Under the pieces are notes generated by a model. It saw only the letters and a list, made by a program, of their open reading frames with translations. It searched no databases and was not told where the DNA came from. From the NCBI RefSeq assembly GCF_900094595.1, contig NZ_FMAD01000009.1, forward strand, positions 1 to 64,000: 64,000 nt of DNA, read 5' to 3'. Positions within the stretch are counted from its first letter, which is position 1. Every line of letters starts with the position of its first letter. This document shows, one piece after another, positions 7,284-17,348 of this stretch. The stretch is from Cupriavidus alkaliphilus (GTDB taxonomy: Bacteria; Pseudomonadota; Gammaproteobacteria; Burkholderiales; Burkholderiaceae). The translations under genes were made by a program, and so were the position numbers.

Positions 7284-8351
7284 TCAGGCCAGGGCGTGCT
7301 GGGGCACGCTGCGCATCAGGTGGTGACGGGCCGCGTGGCGCATGCAAGCGGCGACGTCGATGCTGCGGAAGGCGTGGTCGTGCAGCGTGACGGTGACTTC
7401 GTCGTCCGGGCCGAAGGTCAGCTCGCGCTCGCCGTCCAGCGCGACGACGCCGCTGCGCTGGCGCACGCGATGGGGGCGCCCGTGCGCGAGCCGCTGCCAG
7501 CCAGCAATGGGCACGGTGCACATCAGGCCGGGCGCAATCGGCGCGCACAGGTTGAATTCGCCCGCGCCCGGCGCGGCCAGTTCGATTGCAAGGCCGCCGG
7601 CTTCGCGCCGCCCCACCGGCTCGAGCAAGCCGGCGATGGAGGACAGCCCGATCGCCTCGGGATCGGCAAACGAGACGTAGACCGCGGCCAGCGTGTCGGT
7701 CTTCCACAGCGCGCGCGCGCCGATAAAGTGTTCGTGCGAGATCACCGCATCGACCAGCGCAATGTCACGGCGGAAGTTGCCATTTCCGTCGCGGATAACG
7801 ATGTCCAGGCGCTTGTTCGACGCCAGCGCCTGGCTGGCGGGAATGCGGCCGGTGGCATAGAGGCCGGTGGCGAGCCCCGTGACGGTGGGTTCGCGCATCT
7901 CGGGGTAGGCGTTGTTGGTGCCGGTCGACAGGCCCGCGATCGGCACCGCGCCGCACTCGCGCACCACGGCGCGATGGGTGCCGTCGCCGCCCAGCACGAT
8001 GATGGCGGCGACGCCGGCATCGGCCATGCAGCGCGCGGCATGCAGCGTGTCATCGACGCGCGATGCCACCGGCATGTCGAGATACGCAACCTCGGGCAGG
8101 CTCGAGTCCGGGCCCTGGCGGTGCGCCAGGTGCCGCGCCAGCATGACGCGCAGCCCCTCGCGGTCGGGCATCATCAGCACGCGCCGCACGCCGCAGGACG
8201 ACAGCGCTGCCAGCAGGCGCAGCACGATATTGACGCGGTCCGCCAGCTGCAGGCTGTTGGCGTTGGCGATCACGCGGCGGATGTCGCGCGCCGAGACCGG
8301 ATTGGCGATGATGCCGACCAGCGGCGCATCGGCGAACCTTGGCTGCCCCAT
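7284..8351 (-). CDS. acoX: AcoX, NAD kinase-like protein of the acetoin operon
   Basis: A 355-residue protein of the AcoX family. It has the NAD/diacylglycerol-kinase fold with the nucleotide loop GGDGTHR (about residues 115-125) and STGTNNAYPE, where NAD kinases have the GGDG and NE/D motifs. AcoX proteins are linked to acetoin clusters but are reported as not essential, and their reaction is not settled. The start at 8351 (MGQPRF) has CAGGAGACAGG just upstream. It is the first gene of the operon, about 40 bases from the sigma-54 promoter. Confidence 0.9.
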   Translation of the reverse strand: MGQPRFADAPLVGIIANPVSARDIRRVIANANSLQLADRVNIVLRLLAALSSCGVRRVLMMPDREGLRVMLARHLAHRQGPDSSLPEVAYLDMPVASRVDDTLHAARCMADAGVAAIIVLGGDGTHRAVVRECGAVPIAGLSTGTNNAYPEMREPTVTGLATGLYATGRIPASQALASNKRLDIVIRDGNGNFRRDIALVDAVISHEHFIGARALWKTDTLAAVYVSFADPEAIGLSSIAGLLEPVGRREAGGLAIELAAPGAGEFNLCAPIAPGLMCTVPIAGWQRLAHGRPHRVRQRSGVVALDGERELTFGPDDEVTVTLHDHAFRSIDVAACMRHAARHHLMRSVPQHALA

Positions 8352-8390
8352 TGCCTGTCTCCTGTGTTGTCGTTGTGGTGACAGGCGTAT

Positions 8391-8407
8391 TTGCAATGGC
8401 TGTGCCA
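8391..8407 (-). promoter_or_regulatory. Sigma-54 promoter of the acoXABC operon
   Basis: On the minus strand the sequence reads TGGCACAGCCATTGCAA. The invariant GG (-24) and GC (-12) are separated by exactly 10 bases, matching the consensus TGGCAC-N5-TTGC at every position. It lies about 40 bases before acoX. Acetoin operons of Cupriavidus are known to need sigma-54 and AcoR. Confidence 0.9.
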
Positions 8408-8527
8408 GTGGCAGAAGGGCGCCGCGATGGCGGAAAACGCGCGTTGCGATGCGCCGGCTTCAGGGATAACCCGCAAAATCCGGTGAACTTCGGCTTGGGA
8501 AGCGGACCGAGCCGCCGCCGCGGCGAG

Positions 8528-8551
8528 ACAGGTGTCACAGTACAGGTGTAC
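8528..8551. promoter_or_regulatory. Possible AcoR upstream activator site
   Basis: About 120-145 bases upstream of the -24 box the octamer ACAGGTGT occurs twice (8528-8535 and 8542-8549), and the second copy sits inside the dyad GTACA-GG-TGTAC (8540-8551). Position and dyad symmetry suit an enhancer site for the sigma-54 activator AcoR. No experimental site is known to me for this exact sequence. The rest of 8352-8716 shows nothing else. Confidence 0.4.
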
Positions 8552-8716
8552 GGACTGGACAACCGTATCGTGCCTGTGCCGGGCCGCCCGCGCCGATGAC
8601 TTGCGGGAATACCTCGATCGCCAATATTCAATGGTGCAAGGCCACTGCCTGCGCCAGACTTCCGTCCTCGCCATGACGAGTTCGCCGGCCCCCGGCGAGA
8701 ACGACGAGGAGACGAA

Positions 8717-9661
8717 ATGGATACCCGCTGGATCGCGGTACTGGTAGAAAAATTCAGCCACAGCTTCAGTGGCTATGAACTGGAGAGCGGCACCCGCCGC
8801 TTCAGCGTGCCGCTGCCGGCATACCCCCACGAATTCGCCGTCGACCGCGCCAGGCTGCTTGGCTATGTCGGCCACTACGGCGTACAGACCTTTGCCCATC
8901 CGGGCGATGGCGGCGCTGCGGTGATCGCCGTCGACCTGGCCCGCGGCGAGCACCAGGGCATCCTGGACTGCGCGCCCTGGCACCGCATCCACGGTGTGCA
9001 GACCGACGCGCAGGGCCGCGTCTATGCGCTGAGCGAGCGCGACAACATGCTGATGGTGTTCGCGGCACCATCGGCGCGGCAGACTCCAGATCGCGCGGTG
9101 CCGTCAGGCGGCGTCAAGAGCCACTTGTTCGTGCTGTCGCGCGACGGCCAGCGCGCCTATGTCACCAGCCTGCTGTCGCACACCGTGACGCTGGTCCATC
9201 CGCACGACGGCACGCGCGCGCCGCTGGCCGCGCACGCCGGCCGGCGGCCGGAAGGCTGCTGCCTGAGCCCCGACGAATCGATGCTCTATGTCGCCAGCCG
9301 CGATGAGCACCGGATCACGCGGCTGGACGCCCACTCCCTCGCAGAATTGGGTACGGCCGATACCGGCGAGGACCCGACCCGGCTCTACTGGTCGCCCTGC
9401 AACCGGCTGATTGCACTGAACTATGGCGAGCGCAGCCTGCGCCTGTTCGACCCGTACACGCTGGTGGAACTGGCGCGGGTCGATACCGGCGCGAAGCCCA
9501 TCGCACTGGCCTTCCATCCGGCCGACCCCGAGGGCGCCTGGCTGGCACTGAACGACGACAGCGTCAGCGTGCTGGACCTGCGCACGCTGGCCTTGCGCCA
9601 TGCCTTTGCCACGGGCAGGGAGCCGGACGGGCTGGCCATCCTGGCGCTGCCGCAACCATAA
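8717..9661 (+). CDS. Cytoplasmic YncE/lactonase-like beta-propeller protein
   Basis: A 314-residue protein built of repeated beta-propeller blades. Recurring units such as GQRAYVTSLLSHTVTLV, SMLYVASRDEHRITRL and RLIALNYGERSLRLF belong to the YVTN/7-bladed lactonase-like superfamily. There is no signal peptide, so unlike many YncE proteins it is probably cytoplasmic. It starts at 8717 with an ACGAGGAGAC ribosome site and leads a plus-strand row with an MFS carrier, a TIM-barrel amidohydrolase/lactonase and a LysR regulator. A sugar-lactone or aldonolactone role fits this context. The exact substrate is unknown. Confidence 0.75.
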   Translation: MDTRWIAVLVEKFSHSFSGYELESGTRRFSVPLPAYPHEFAVDRARLLGYVGHYGVQTFAHPGDGGAAVIAVDLARGEHQGILDCAPWHRIHGVQTDAQGRVYALSERDNMLMVFAAPSARQTPDRAVPSGGVKSHLFVLSRDGQRAYVTSLLSHTVTLVHPHDGTRAPLAAHAGRRPEGCCLSPDESMLYVASRDEHRITRLDAHSLAELGTADTGEDPTRLYWSPCNRLIALNYGERSLRLFDPYTLVELARVDTGAKPIALAFHPADPEGAWLALNDDSVSVLDLRTLALRHAFATGREPDGLAILALPQP

Positions 9662-9741
9662 CGCCGGCACCCCGGTACAAGACACGTCGGCGCCGCCCCG
9701 GCGCACTGGCTGGCGGCGACGTCGGAGGAGACCATGACCCC

Positions 9742-11073
9742 ATGACCATTTCCCAGCAAGCGGGCGGCGCCCGCGCGCCCGCCCTCGCTCCGCCCGCCGA
9801 CATCCCGGCCCAGCGCTGGTGGCGGGTGATTCCGCCCATCCTGATGGTATGCATCGTGTCCTATATGGACCGCGTCAATATCGCCTTCGCCATGCCCGGC
9901 GGCATGAGCGACGCGCTCGGCATCGGTGCCGGCATGGCGGGCCTGGCCGGCGGCATCTTCTTTGCCGGCTATCTGTTCCTGCAGGTCCCGGGCGGCAGGC
10001 TGGCCGTGCACGGCAGCGGCCGCCGCTTCATTGCATGGTCGATGCTGGCATGGGCGGTGCTGTCGGTGCTGACCGGGCTGGTGCGCAACCCGACCGAACT
10101 GCTGATCCTGCGCTTTGCGCTGGGCGTGGCCGAGGGCGGCATGCTGCCGGTGGTGCTGACCATGGTCGGCAACTGGTTCCCCGATCACGAGCGCGGCCGC
10201 GCCAATGCGCTGGTGATTCTGTTCGTGCCGATCGCGGGCATGATTACCGCGCCGCTGTCGGGGCTGGTGATCGCCGCGCTGGACTGGCGCTGGCTGTTTA
10301 TCATCGAAGGCCTGATCTCGGCGCTGTGCCTGGGCCTCTGGTGGCTGCTGGCGTGCGACCGCCCGCAAGAGGCGGGCTGGATCAGCGCGGCCGAACGCAA
10401 CTACGTGCTGGCCCGGCTGCATGCGGAACAGCAGCGCACCACCACGCCCGCCAGCATGCCGGCAAGCGCGCCGGCATGCGAGGCGCCCACGCGCGCGGTG
10501 CTGGCGCGGCTGCTGGCCGATACCGTGATCTGGCGCCTGATCGGCCTGAATTTCCTCTACCAGATGGGCATCTACGGCTATACCCTGTGGCTGCCTACCA
10601 TCCTCAAGAACCTCACCCATGGCGGCATGGGACAGGTCGGCCTGCTGGCCATGGTGCCCTATGTGGGCACCATGGCGGGCATTCTGCTGGTGTCGGCATG
10701 GTCGGATCGCAGCGGGCGCCGCCGCGCCTTTGTGATGTGGCCGCTGCTGGCCTTCGCCGCATGCCTGGCAGGCTCGGTCTGGTTCCATGCCAACACCTGG
10801 CTGGCCTATGCGCTGCTGGTTGGCTGCGGGGTCTGCCTGCAAGCGGCTGCAGGCGTGTTCTGGACCTTGCCGCCACGGCTGCTGGCGGCGGACGAGGCAG
10901 GCGTGGCGCGCGGCCTGATCAATGCGCTCGGCAATCTCGGCGGGTTCTGCGGGCCGTACGCGATGGGGCTGCTGATCCAGCATGTCGATGCCGGTGCCGG
11001 CGTCTACCTGCTGGCAGGCGCCCTGGTGCTGGCCGCGACCCTGGCCGCAACGCTGCCGGAGCGCTGCCGATGA
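9742..11073 (+). CDS. MFS transporter, anion:cation symporter type
   Basis: A 443-residue 12-helix carrier of the ACS branch of the major facilitator superfamily. Signatures include SYMDRVNIAFA in helix 1, LRFALGVAEGGMLP in helix 4, and a central loop with DRPQEAGWISAAER. Members import organic anions such as sugar acids, aldonates, tartrate or phthalate. The ATG at 9742 follows GGAGGAGACC. The stop codon overlaps the next start (ATGA at 11070-11073), so carrier and amidohydrolase are translationally coupled and probably share a substrate. Confidence 0.9.
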   Translation: MTISQQAGGARAPALAPPADIPAQRWWRVIPPILMVCIVSYMDRVNIAFAMPGGMSDALGIGAGMAGLAGGIFFAGYLFLQVPGGRLAVHGSGRRFIAWSMLAWAVLSVLTGLVRNPTELLILRFALGVAEGGMLPVVLTMVGNWFPDHERGRANALVILFVPIAGMITAPLSGLVIAALDWRWLFIIEGLISALCLGLWWLLACDRPQEAGWISAAERNYVLARLHAEQQRTTTPASMPASAPACEAPTRAVLARLLADTVIWRLIGLNFLYQMGIYGYTLWLPTILKNLTHGGMGQVGLLAMVPYVGTMAGILLVSAWSDRSGRRRAFVMWPLLAFAACLAGSVWFHANTWLAYALLVGCGVCLQAAAGVFWTLPPRLLAADEAGVARGLINALGNLGGFCGPYAMGLLIQHVDAGAGVYLLAGALVLAATLAATLPERCR

Positions 11074-12041
11074 GGCGCGACGCACCGTCTAGCGATGCGC
11101 CGCTGGGCATCGTCGACGCCCATCACCACCTGTGGCGGCTCGATCGCGGACACTACCCCTGGCTGCAGGACGCCTACCAGCCGGCCGGGTTTTTCCTTGG
11201 CAGCTATCAGGCGCTGCGGCAGGATTACCTCTCGACGCAATACCGGCGTGATACGCAAGACCATGGCGCGGGCCGCGTCACGGTGCTTGCCACCGTCCAT
11301 GTCGAAGCCGAGCGCGACCGCGGCGAGGCAGTCGCCGAAACCGCGTGGCTGCACGAGCCGGGCTTGCCGCCGGGCATGGCTGCCGCCGTGGTGGCCTACG
11401 CGCCGTTCGGCACGCCCGGCTGTGCCGCTCTGCTGGCGCGCCAGGCGAGTTTCGCGCGGGTGCGCGGCATCCGCTGCAAGCCGCTGGTCGCGGAGCAGCC
11501 GGGCGCGTCGGTGGCCGGCAAGGCTGGCTCGATGCAGGACCAGGCCTGGCTGGATGACCTGGCGCGCCTGCCGCGGCACGGGCTGTCGTGGGATTTGCGC
11601 GTACCGTTCTGGCACCTTGGCGAGGCGGCGCAGGTGGCCGCCGCCCTGCCGGATCTGCGGATTGCACTGAACCACGCCGGCCTGCCGCTGGACCGCTCCG
11701 ATGCCGGCCTGGCGCATTGGCGCCGCGGCATGGAGGCGCTCGCCGCCTGCCCCAACGTGATGGTGAAGCTTTCCGAGTTCGGGCTGCCCGGCGGCCGCTG
11801 GGACGCGGCGGGCAATCTGCGCATCGCGCGCGAGACGCTGGCCATCTTCGGGCACGAGCGCGCGATGTTTGGCAGCAATCTCCCGGTCGCGTCGCTGAGC
11901 GCCAGCTTCGGCACGGTGCTGGGCACCGTGTGCAAAGCCTTGCCGGATTCCGCGACTCGGGCCCTTGTGCTGTCGGAAAATGCCGTGCGCTTCTACCGCA
12001 TTGCGCGTGCAGACATGGCGCAACTTCCTGTTTGCCGATAG
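11070..12041 (+). CDS. Amidohydrolase/lactonase of the COG3618 family
   Basis: A 323-residue TIM-barrel metal-dependent hydrolase. It begins with the diagnostic VDAHHHLWRLDRGHYPW metal-binding motif, has a mid-barrel ALNHAGLPLDR histidine strand and the MFGSNLPVASL end motif where most amidohydrolases carry an Asp (GSD). This is the group that includes L-fuconolactonase, L-rhamnonolactonase and related lactone hydrolases. The true start is the ATG at 11070, which overlaps the MFS stop. The frame stays open far upstream but only as a shadow of the carrier gene. Linkage to a beta-propeller protein and an organic-anion carrier supports a lactone-opening role. Confidence 0.85.
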   Translation: MRRDAPSSDAPLGIVDAHHHLWRLDRGHYPWLQDAYQPAGFFLGSYQALRQDYLSTQYRRDTQDHGAGRVTVLATVHVEAERDRGEAVAETAWLHEPGLPPGMAAAVVAYAPFGTPGCAALLARQASFARVRGIRCKPLVAEQPGASVAGKAGSMQDQAWLDDLARLPRHGLSWDLRVPFWHLGEAAQVAAALPDLRIALNHAGLPLDRSDAGLAHWRRGMEALAACPNVMVKLSEFGLPGGRWDAAGNLRIARETLAIFGHERAMFGSNLPVASLSASFGTVLGTVCKALPDSATRALVLSENAVRFYRIARADMAQLPVCR

Positions 12042-12119
12042 GCCGATTCCGATCCGGCCGAGCTTGCGGCCGCGCCGGCCGCACGCGTGCTATAAGGGCG
12101 TGACGCCTCGCACACCGCC

Positions 12120-13109
12120 ATGTCCGACCCACTGAACCAGTTGTCCAGCGCCGCCACGCTGCGCAAGCGCCTGCAGATGCGGCATCTGCGCCTGGTGCTG
12201 GCACTGGCCGGGCATGGCACGCTGCGCGGGGCCGCCGCCGAGATGGCGCTGACCCAGCCGGCGGCCACCAAGGCGCTGCAGGAACTGGAAGACACGGTGG
12301 GCGCGCTGCTGTTTACACGCCACGCCCGCGGCATTGCGCCGACGCTGTTCGGCGAAGCGCTGATCCGCTACGCGCGCGTGGTGCTGTCCGACCTCGATGC
12401 GCTGCGCGACGAGTTTGCCGCGGTCGCCGCGGGCGAGATCGGCAGGGTGCGGATCGGCGCCATCCTGGCCCCCGTGCCCGACCTGCTGGCCAGCGCCATC
12501 AACGGGCTGAAGGCGCGCTATCCGCACCTGCATATCTCGCTGCAGGTGGATACCAGTGACGTGCTGGTGCAGGCGCTGCGCCAGGATGGCGTCGACGTGG
12601 TGTTGGGCCGCATCCCGGCGGACGCGCTGGCGCAAGACCTGGCGTTCGAGCCGCTGTGCGAGGAGCCCTTGGCGATCGTGGCCGGCACGGCGCACCCGCA
12701 GGCCGGCAAGCGTGCCGTTCGGCTGGCGGCGCTGGCGCGCTTTCCCTGGATCATCCAGCCCGCTGCCAGCCCGATGCGGCAGATCATCGACCAGGCGTTC
12801 CGTGACGCGCGCGTGCCGCCGCCGGACGACGTCATCGAAACCTCATCGATCATGGCAACGCTGCCCTTGCTGGCCGGCAGCGAGCGTGTGGCGGTCGTGC
12901 CCGAGGCGATTGCGCGCTACTTTGCCGCGCTGGGCGCGCTGGCGATCCTGCCGGTGCCGGTGCGGGGCCGGCTGGTGCCCTATGGGCTGGTCACGCGCAA
13001 GCGCAGGGCCTCCACGCCAGGCATGCGGCTGCTTGCCGATGCGCTGCGCGCGGCCTGCGCGTGCAGCCAGCCCGGCACTAAGACTGCGCGCCGCCGTCGC
13101 GCCGGTTAG
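12120..13109 (+). CDS. LysR-family transcriptional regulator
   Basis: A 329-residue LysR regulator with the N-terminal winged helix (MRHLRLVLALAGHGTLRGAAAEMALTQ..., about residues 20-80) and a periplasmic-binding-protein-like effector domain (about 105-310). It follows the amidohydrolase by 78 bases in the same direction, an unusual placement for LysR, and most likely controls the propeller/MFS/amidohydrolase genes. Its last 32 bases overlap the 3' end of the convergent acoR gene. Confidence 0.9.
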   Translation: MSDPLNQLSSAATLRKRLQMRHLRLVLALAGHGTLRGAAAEMALTQPAATKALQELEDTVGALLFTRHARGIAPTLFGEALIRYARVVLSDLDALRDEFAAVAAGEIGRVRIGAILAPVPDLLASAINGLKARYPHLHISLQVDTSDVLVQALRQDGVDVVLGRIPADALAQDLAFEPLCEEPLAIVAGTAHPQAGKRAVRLAALARFPWIIQPAASPMRQIIDQAFRDARVPPPDDVIETSSIMATLPLLAGSERVAVVPEAIARYFAALGALAILPVPVRGRLVPYGLVTRKRRASTPGMRLLADALRAACACSQPGTKTARRRRAG

Positions 13110-15090
13110 GCGACTGGATGCCGTAGCGCTCCATGCGCCGGTACAGCGTCATGCGGCTGATGCCGATCTGGCGCGCGACCGCGCTCAGGTTCCAGCCCGA
13201 TGCGCGCAGGTACTGCATCAGCAGCATGCCCTCGGGGGGCAGCTGGTGCGGGTCGGATGGCGCGGGGGCGTCGTGGCCGGGATCGGATGCAGCCGGTGCG
13301 GGCGCCGGCCCGGCAACCACGGCGGCCGGAATGGCGGCGCCGGCCACCGCTTCGGGCAGGTCATGCACGTCGATGTAGCCGCCGCTGCAGACCGCGCGCG
13401 CGTACTCCAGCACGTTGCGCAGCTCACGCAGGTTGCCCGGCCAGCGGTGGCGGCGCAGCCGCTCGCTCGCCGCCGGTGACAGCGTTACCGGTTCGCCCGC
13501 GCCCTCCTGCAGCAGCTTGCGCACCAGCCAGTCCAGGTCGGTGCGGGCGCGCAACGGCGGCAGTTCGAAGCGAGCGCCGTTGAGGCGGTAGTAAAGGTCC
13601 TCGCGGAAGCGGCCTTCGGCGACCAGTTGCTCCAGGCGATGGTGCGTGGCCGAAATCACGCGCAGCCGCACCGGCACCGGGCGCGCGGCGCCCACCGGCA
13701 GCACCTCGCCCTCGGCCAGCACTCGCAGCAGACGCGACTGCAGTTCACGCGGCATGTCGCCGATCTCGTCCAGGAACAGCGTGCCGCCATCGGCCTCCTG
13801 GATCAGCCCGCGCTTGCCGCGCGAGCCGGCGCCGGAGAAGCTGTTCGGCAGGTGGCCGAACAGCTCGCTTTCGATCAGGGTCTCCGGAATCGCCGCGCAG
13901 TTCACCGCGACAAAGGGCCCAGCGCGGCGCGCGCTGGCCTGGTGCAGCGCCTTGGCGAAGAACTCCTTGCCGCTGCCGGTTTCGCCCTGGATCAGCAGGT
14001 GGATCGGTGAATCGACCAAACGCGCGGCGCGCTCCAGCTGCTGCGCCAGCGCGGCATCGCCGCCGCTGAGCGCGGCCAGCGGCGCGGGCATCGCCACCTG
14101 CGCCGGTGCCGCGGGCGCCTGCCAGCCCAGCGCGGGCGGCATCACGCTCAGGTACAGCAGGCCGCCGCTGCGGTTGAGCGCGACCAGGCGCTGCTCGCTG
14201 GGTCGCGAGTAGACATAGCGGCCCAGGTCTTCCAGCCGGGCGTCGAACAAGGTTTCGAACGGCAGCCCGAGCACGGTGGCGCCCGGCATGCCGGCCAGTT
14301 CGGTTTCCAGCATCAGGCGGGCGCGATGGTTGTGGCCGACGATGCGCCCGGCATCGTCCAGCGCCAGCAGGTATTCCGGGTTGACGTCGACGAACTCGGG
14401 CGCGACGTTCAACTTCAGGATCCAGTCGCGCCGGTGCGCGCGCAGGAAATTTGCGTTCTCGATATGCGCGGCGTAGATGCGCACCATCTGCAGCGCCAGG
14501 CCCTGGCTGTCCTTGGCCTGCGGCGAGACCAGCGCCGAGATGTCGAGGATGGCGTGCAGCCTGCCGTGCGTGTCGAACAGCGGCGCCGCGGTGCAGGTCA
14601 GCGGGATATGGGTGGCGTCGAAATGGTCGGCCTGGTGCACGGTCAGAGCCTGCCCGGTGACCAGCGCGGTGCCGACCGCGCAGGTCCCGGCGCCGCTCTC
14701 GCTCCATTCCGCGCCGAGGTAGAGGCCGGCGTGGCGCAGCGCGGCATCGGTGTGGGGGTCGCCGATATAGTCGACCGTGACGCCCTGCGCATCAGTCAGC
14801 AGCACCACGTAGCCCAGCGCCGCCACCTGCGCGTGCAGGCTCTGCAAGCCGTGGCGGGCGATGCGGGCGAAGTCGTCGATGCGTTCCTGGTGTTCGCGCA
14901 GGCGCGTCTGCGGCAGGATGCGGGCCTCCTGCATGCGCGAGGGGTCGAGCCCGTACTGGTGCACGCAGCGCCGCCATGAATTCTGGATGATCGCGTCATG
15001 CGCGATGCGCTCCGCGAGCGGGGCTGGCGGGGATAGGTAAGCGGTGGCCTGGACCACCGTCTCGATGTGCTCGCGTTGCCGCAGGTCCAT
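13078..15090 (-). CDS. acoR: AcoR, sigma-54-dependent activator of acetoin catabolism
   Basis: A 670-residue enhancer-binding protein. The start MDLRQREHIETV at 15090 has a GGAGACAGCG ribosome site. An N-terminal GAF-type sensory region (about 1-330) is followed by the AAA+ domain with Walker A GETGSGKE (about 367-374) and Walker B TLFLDEIGD, then RFREDLYYRLN and RWPGNLREL, and a Fis-type helix-turn-helix (RQIGISRMTLYRRMERYG) at the C terminus. The sigma-54 contact loop, normally GAFTGA, reads NSFSGA at residues 416-421. Length and order match AcoR of Cupriavidus. It faces the LysR gene and is about 4.7 kb from the operon it should activate. Confidence 0.9.
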   Translation of the reverse strand: MDLRQREHIETVVQATAYLSPPAPLAERIAHDAIIQNSWRRCVHQYGLDPSRMQEARILPQTRLREHQERIDDFARIARHGLQSLHAQVAALGYVVLLTDAQGVTVDYIGDPHTDAALRHAGLYLGAEWSESGAGTCAVGTALVTGQALTVHQADHFDATHIPLTCTAAPLFDTHGRLHAILDISALVSPQAKDSQGLALQMVRIYAAHIENANFLRAHRRDWILKLNVAPEFVDVNPEYLLALDDAGRIVGHNHRARLMLETELAGMPGATVLGLPFETLFDARLEDLGRYVYSRPSEQRLVALNRSGGLLYLSVMPPALGWQAPAAPAQVAMPAPLAALSGGDAALAQQLERAARLVDSPIHLLIQGETGSGKEFFAKALHQASARRAGPFVAVNCAAIPETLIESELFGHLPNSFSGAGSRGKRGLIQEADGGTLFLDEIGDMPRELQSRLLRVLAEGEVLPVGAARPVPVRLRVISATHHRLEQLVAEGRFREDLYYRLNGARFELPPLRARTDLDWLVRKLLQEGAGEPVTLSPAASERLRRHRWPGNLRELRNVLEYARAVCSGGYIDVHDLPEAVAGAAIPAAVVAGPAPAPAASDPGHDAPAPSDPHQLPPEGMLLMQYLRASGWNLSAVARQIGISRMTLYRRMERYGIQSPNRRDGGAQS

Positions 15091-15314
15091 CGCTGTCTCC
15101 TGTCGTCGCTGCCCCCGGCCCCGGGACATTGCATTGGGGGCGGCGGATCGGGCGGACTATGCGGGCGCGTGCCCGGGTGGCCACGCCTCTGTCTGGTGTC
15201 GGCCTTCTAATGTATCCGAGCGCCTCGGCGCTATGCAAACCAGAACCGGCAGGAAATGAAAGACAGCGGCCGGCGCACGCCGCAAGTGCGGCGTGCGTCA
15301 TACCGGCAACAGCT

Positions 15315-16355
<1,041 letters not shown>

Positions 16356-16574
16356 GTCGTGGTCGGGCGGGCGGCGTACGCCACACGTGCGCCGCCCGCT
16401 GCAATGCGGATGGTTCGCTATGGTAGTGAGCCTGCGCGGATCGTGCTGGCGGCGGCTTTGCGGCCCTGCGGGCGGCGTGGGTATCGCCGGGCGCAGCGGC
16501 GCCGCGGCCGGGCGCGAGGATTGAGCCGCGCGCCGCTTGCCCTTACCATTCAGCCCGATGCGAAGGAACGATCG

Positions 16575-17330
16575 ATGACTCTCAAGACACTGGACGGCGC
16601 GCTGGCCCTGCTGACCCACTTCACCGTGCGCCAGCCCACCTGGGGCGTGCGCGAGCTGGCCAAGCACAGCGGCGTGCATTACGCCGTGGTGCACCGCGTG
16701 CTGGCCACGTTCGCCGCCAACGGCTTCCTGGTGCAGGACGCGGCCACCGGCAAGTATTCGCTGGGGCTGCGGCTGTTCGAGCTGGGGCAGGTGGTGCGCA
16801 AGAGCTTCTCGCCCGACGAGATCGTGCGCCCGGTGCTGGAGAAGCTGGCCGCGCAGAGCGGCGAGACCGTGTTCCTGTCGTGGCTCGATGGCCATGAAGG
16901 CTTGTGCGTGGCGCTGGTGCACAGCCAGCACCAGCTGCGCTTTTCGATCGAGCTGGGCGAGCGCTTTCCACTGTATGCCGGCGCGCATGCCAAGGCCATG
17001 CTGGCCTTCCAGGATGAAGCCTTCCGCGACGAGGTCTACCGCCAGGGTGTGGCGCGCATGGCGCCGCATACCACGCTGGAACGCGAACGCATCGAGCAGC
17101 AGCTGGCCGAAGTGCGCGAGCGCGGCTGGGCGCATACGCGCGAGGAAGCCGCGGCCAGCGTCGCCGGCCTGGCCCTGCCCCTATGGTCGCGCGACCGCAG
17201 CGCGGTGGTGGGCTCGGTCGCCATCGCCGGTCCGCAGCAGCGGCTGGACGATGCCGCCGTGCCGCGCCTGCTGGAGGCGTTGCGCGACGCCAGCGGCAGG
17301 CTGGAAGATGTGATCGGCTTCGTGCGCTGA
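16575..17330 (+). CDS. IclR-family regulator, paralogue 1
   Basis: A 251-residue IclR protein: winged helix at residues 1-65 ([22 protein letters not shown]) and an IclR effector domain (about 80-245) with [22 protein letters not shown] and GSVAIAGP. The real start is ATG 16575 after AAGGAACG. The frame is open upstream to 15129 only by composition. It is strikingly similar to the IclR protein at 20323-21036: the first 40 residues differ at few positions, which points to a duplication. Divergent from the luciferase-like gene across 219 bases. Confidence 0.9.
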   Translation: MTLKTLDGALALLTHFTVRQPTWGVRELAKHSGVHYAVVHRVLATFAANGFLVQDAATGKYSLGLRLFELGQVVRKSFSPDEIVRPVLEKLAAQSGETVFLSWLDGHEGLCVALVHSQHQLRFSIELGERFPLYAGAHAKAMLAFQDEAFRDEVYRQGVARMAPHTTLERERIEQQLAEVRERGWAHTREEAAASVAGLALPLWSRDRSAVVGSVAIAGPQQRLDDAAVPRLLEALRDASGRLEDVIGFVR

Positions 17331-17348
17331 GGCCGGCTCAGCGCGCGA

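Noticed and set aside
9819..11069. Upstream extension of the amidohydrolase frame
   Set aside because: This part overlaps the MFS gene in another frame and has no domain. The true start is the ATG at 11070.
11070..12041. 2-pyrone-4,6-dicarboxylate lactonase (LigI) call
   Set aside because: Same superfamily, but no linked protocatechuate 4,5-cleavage genes. Only the family-level call is supported.
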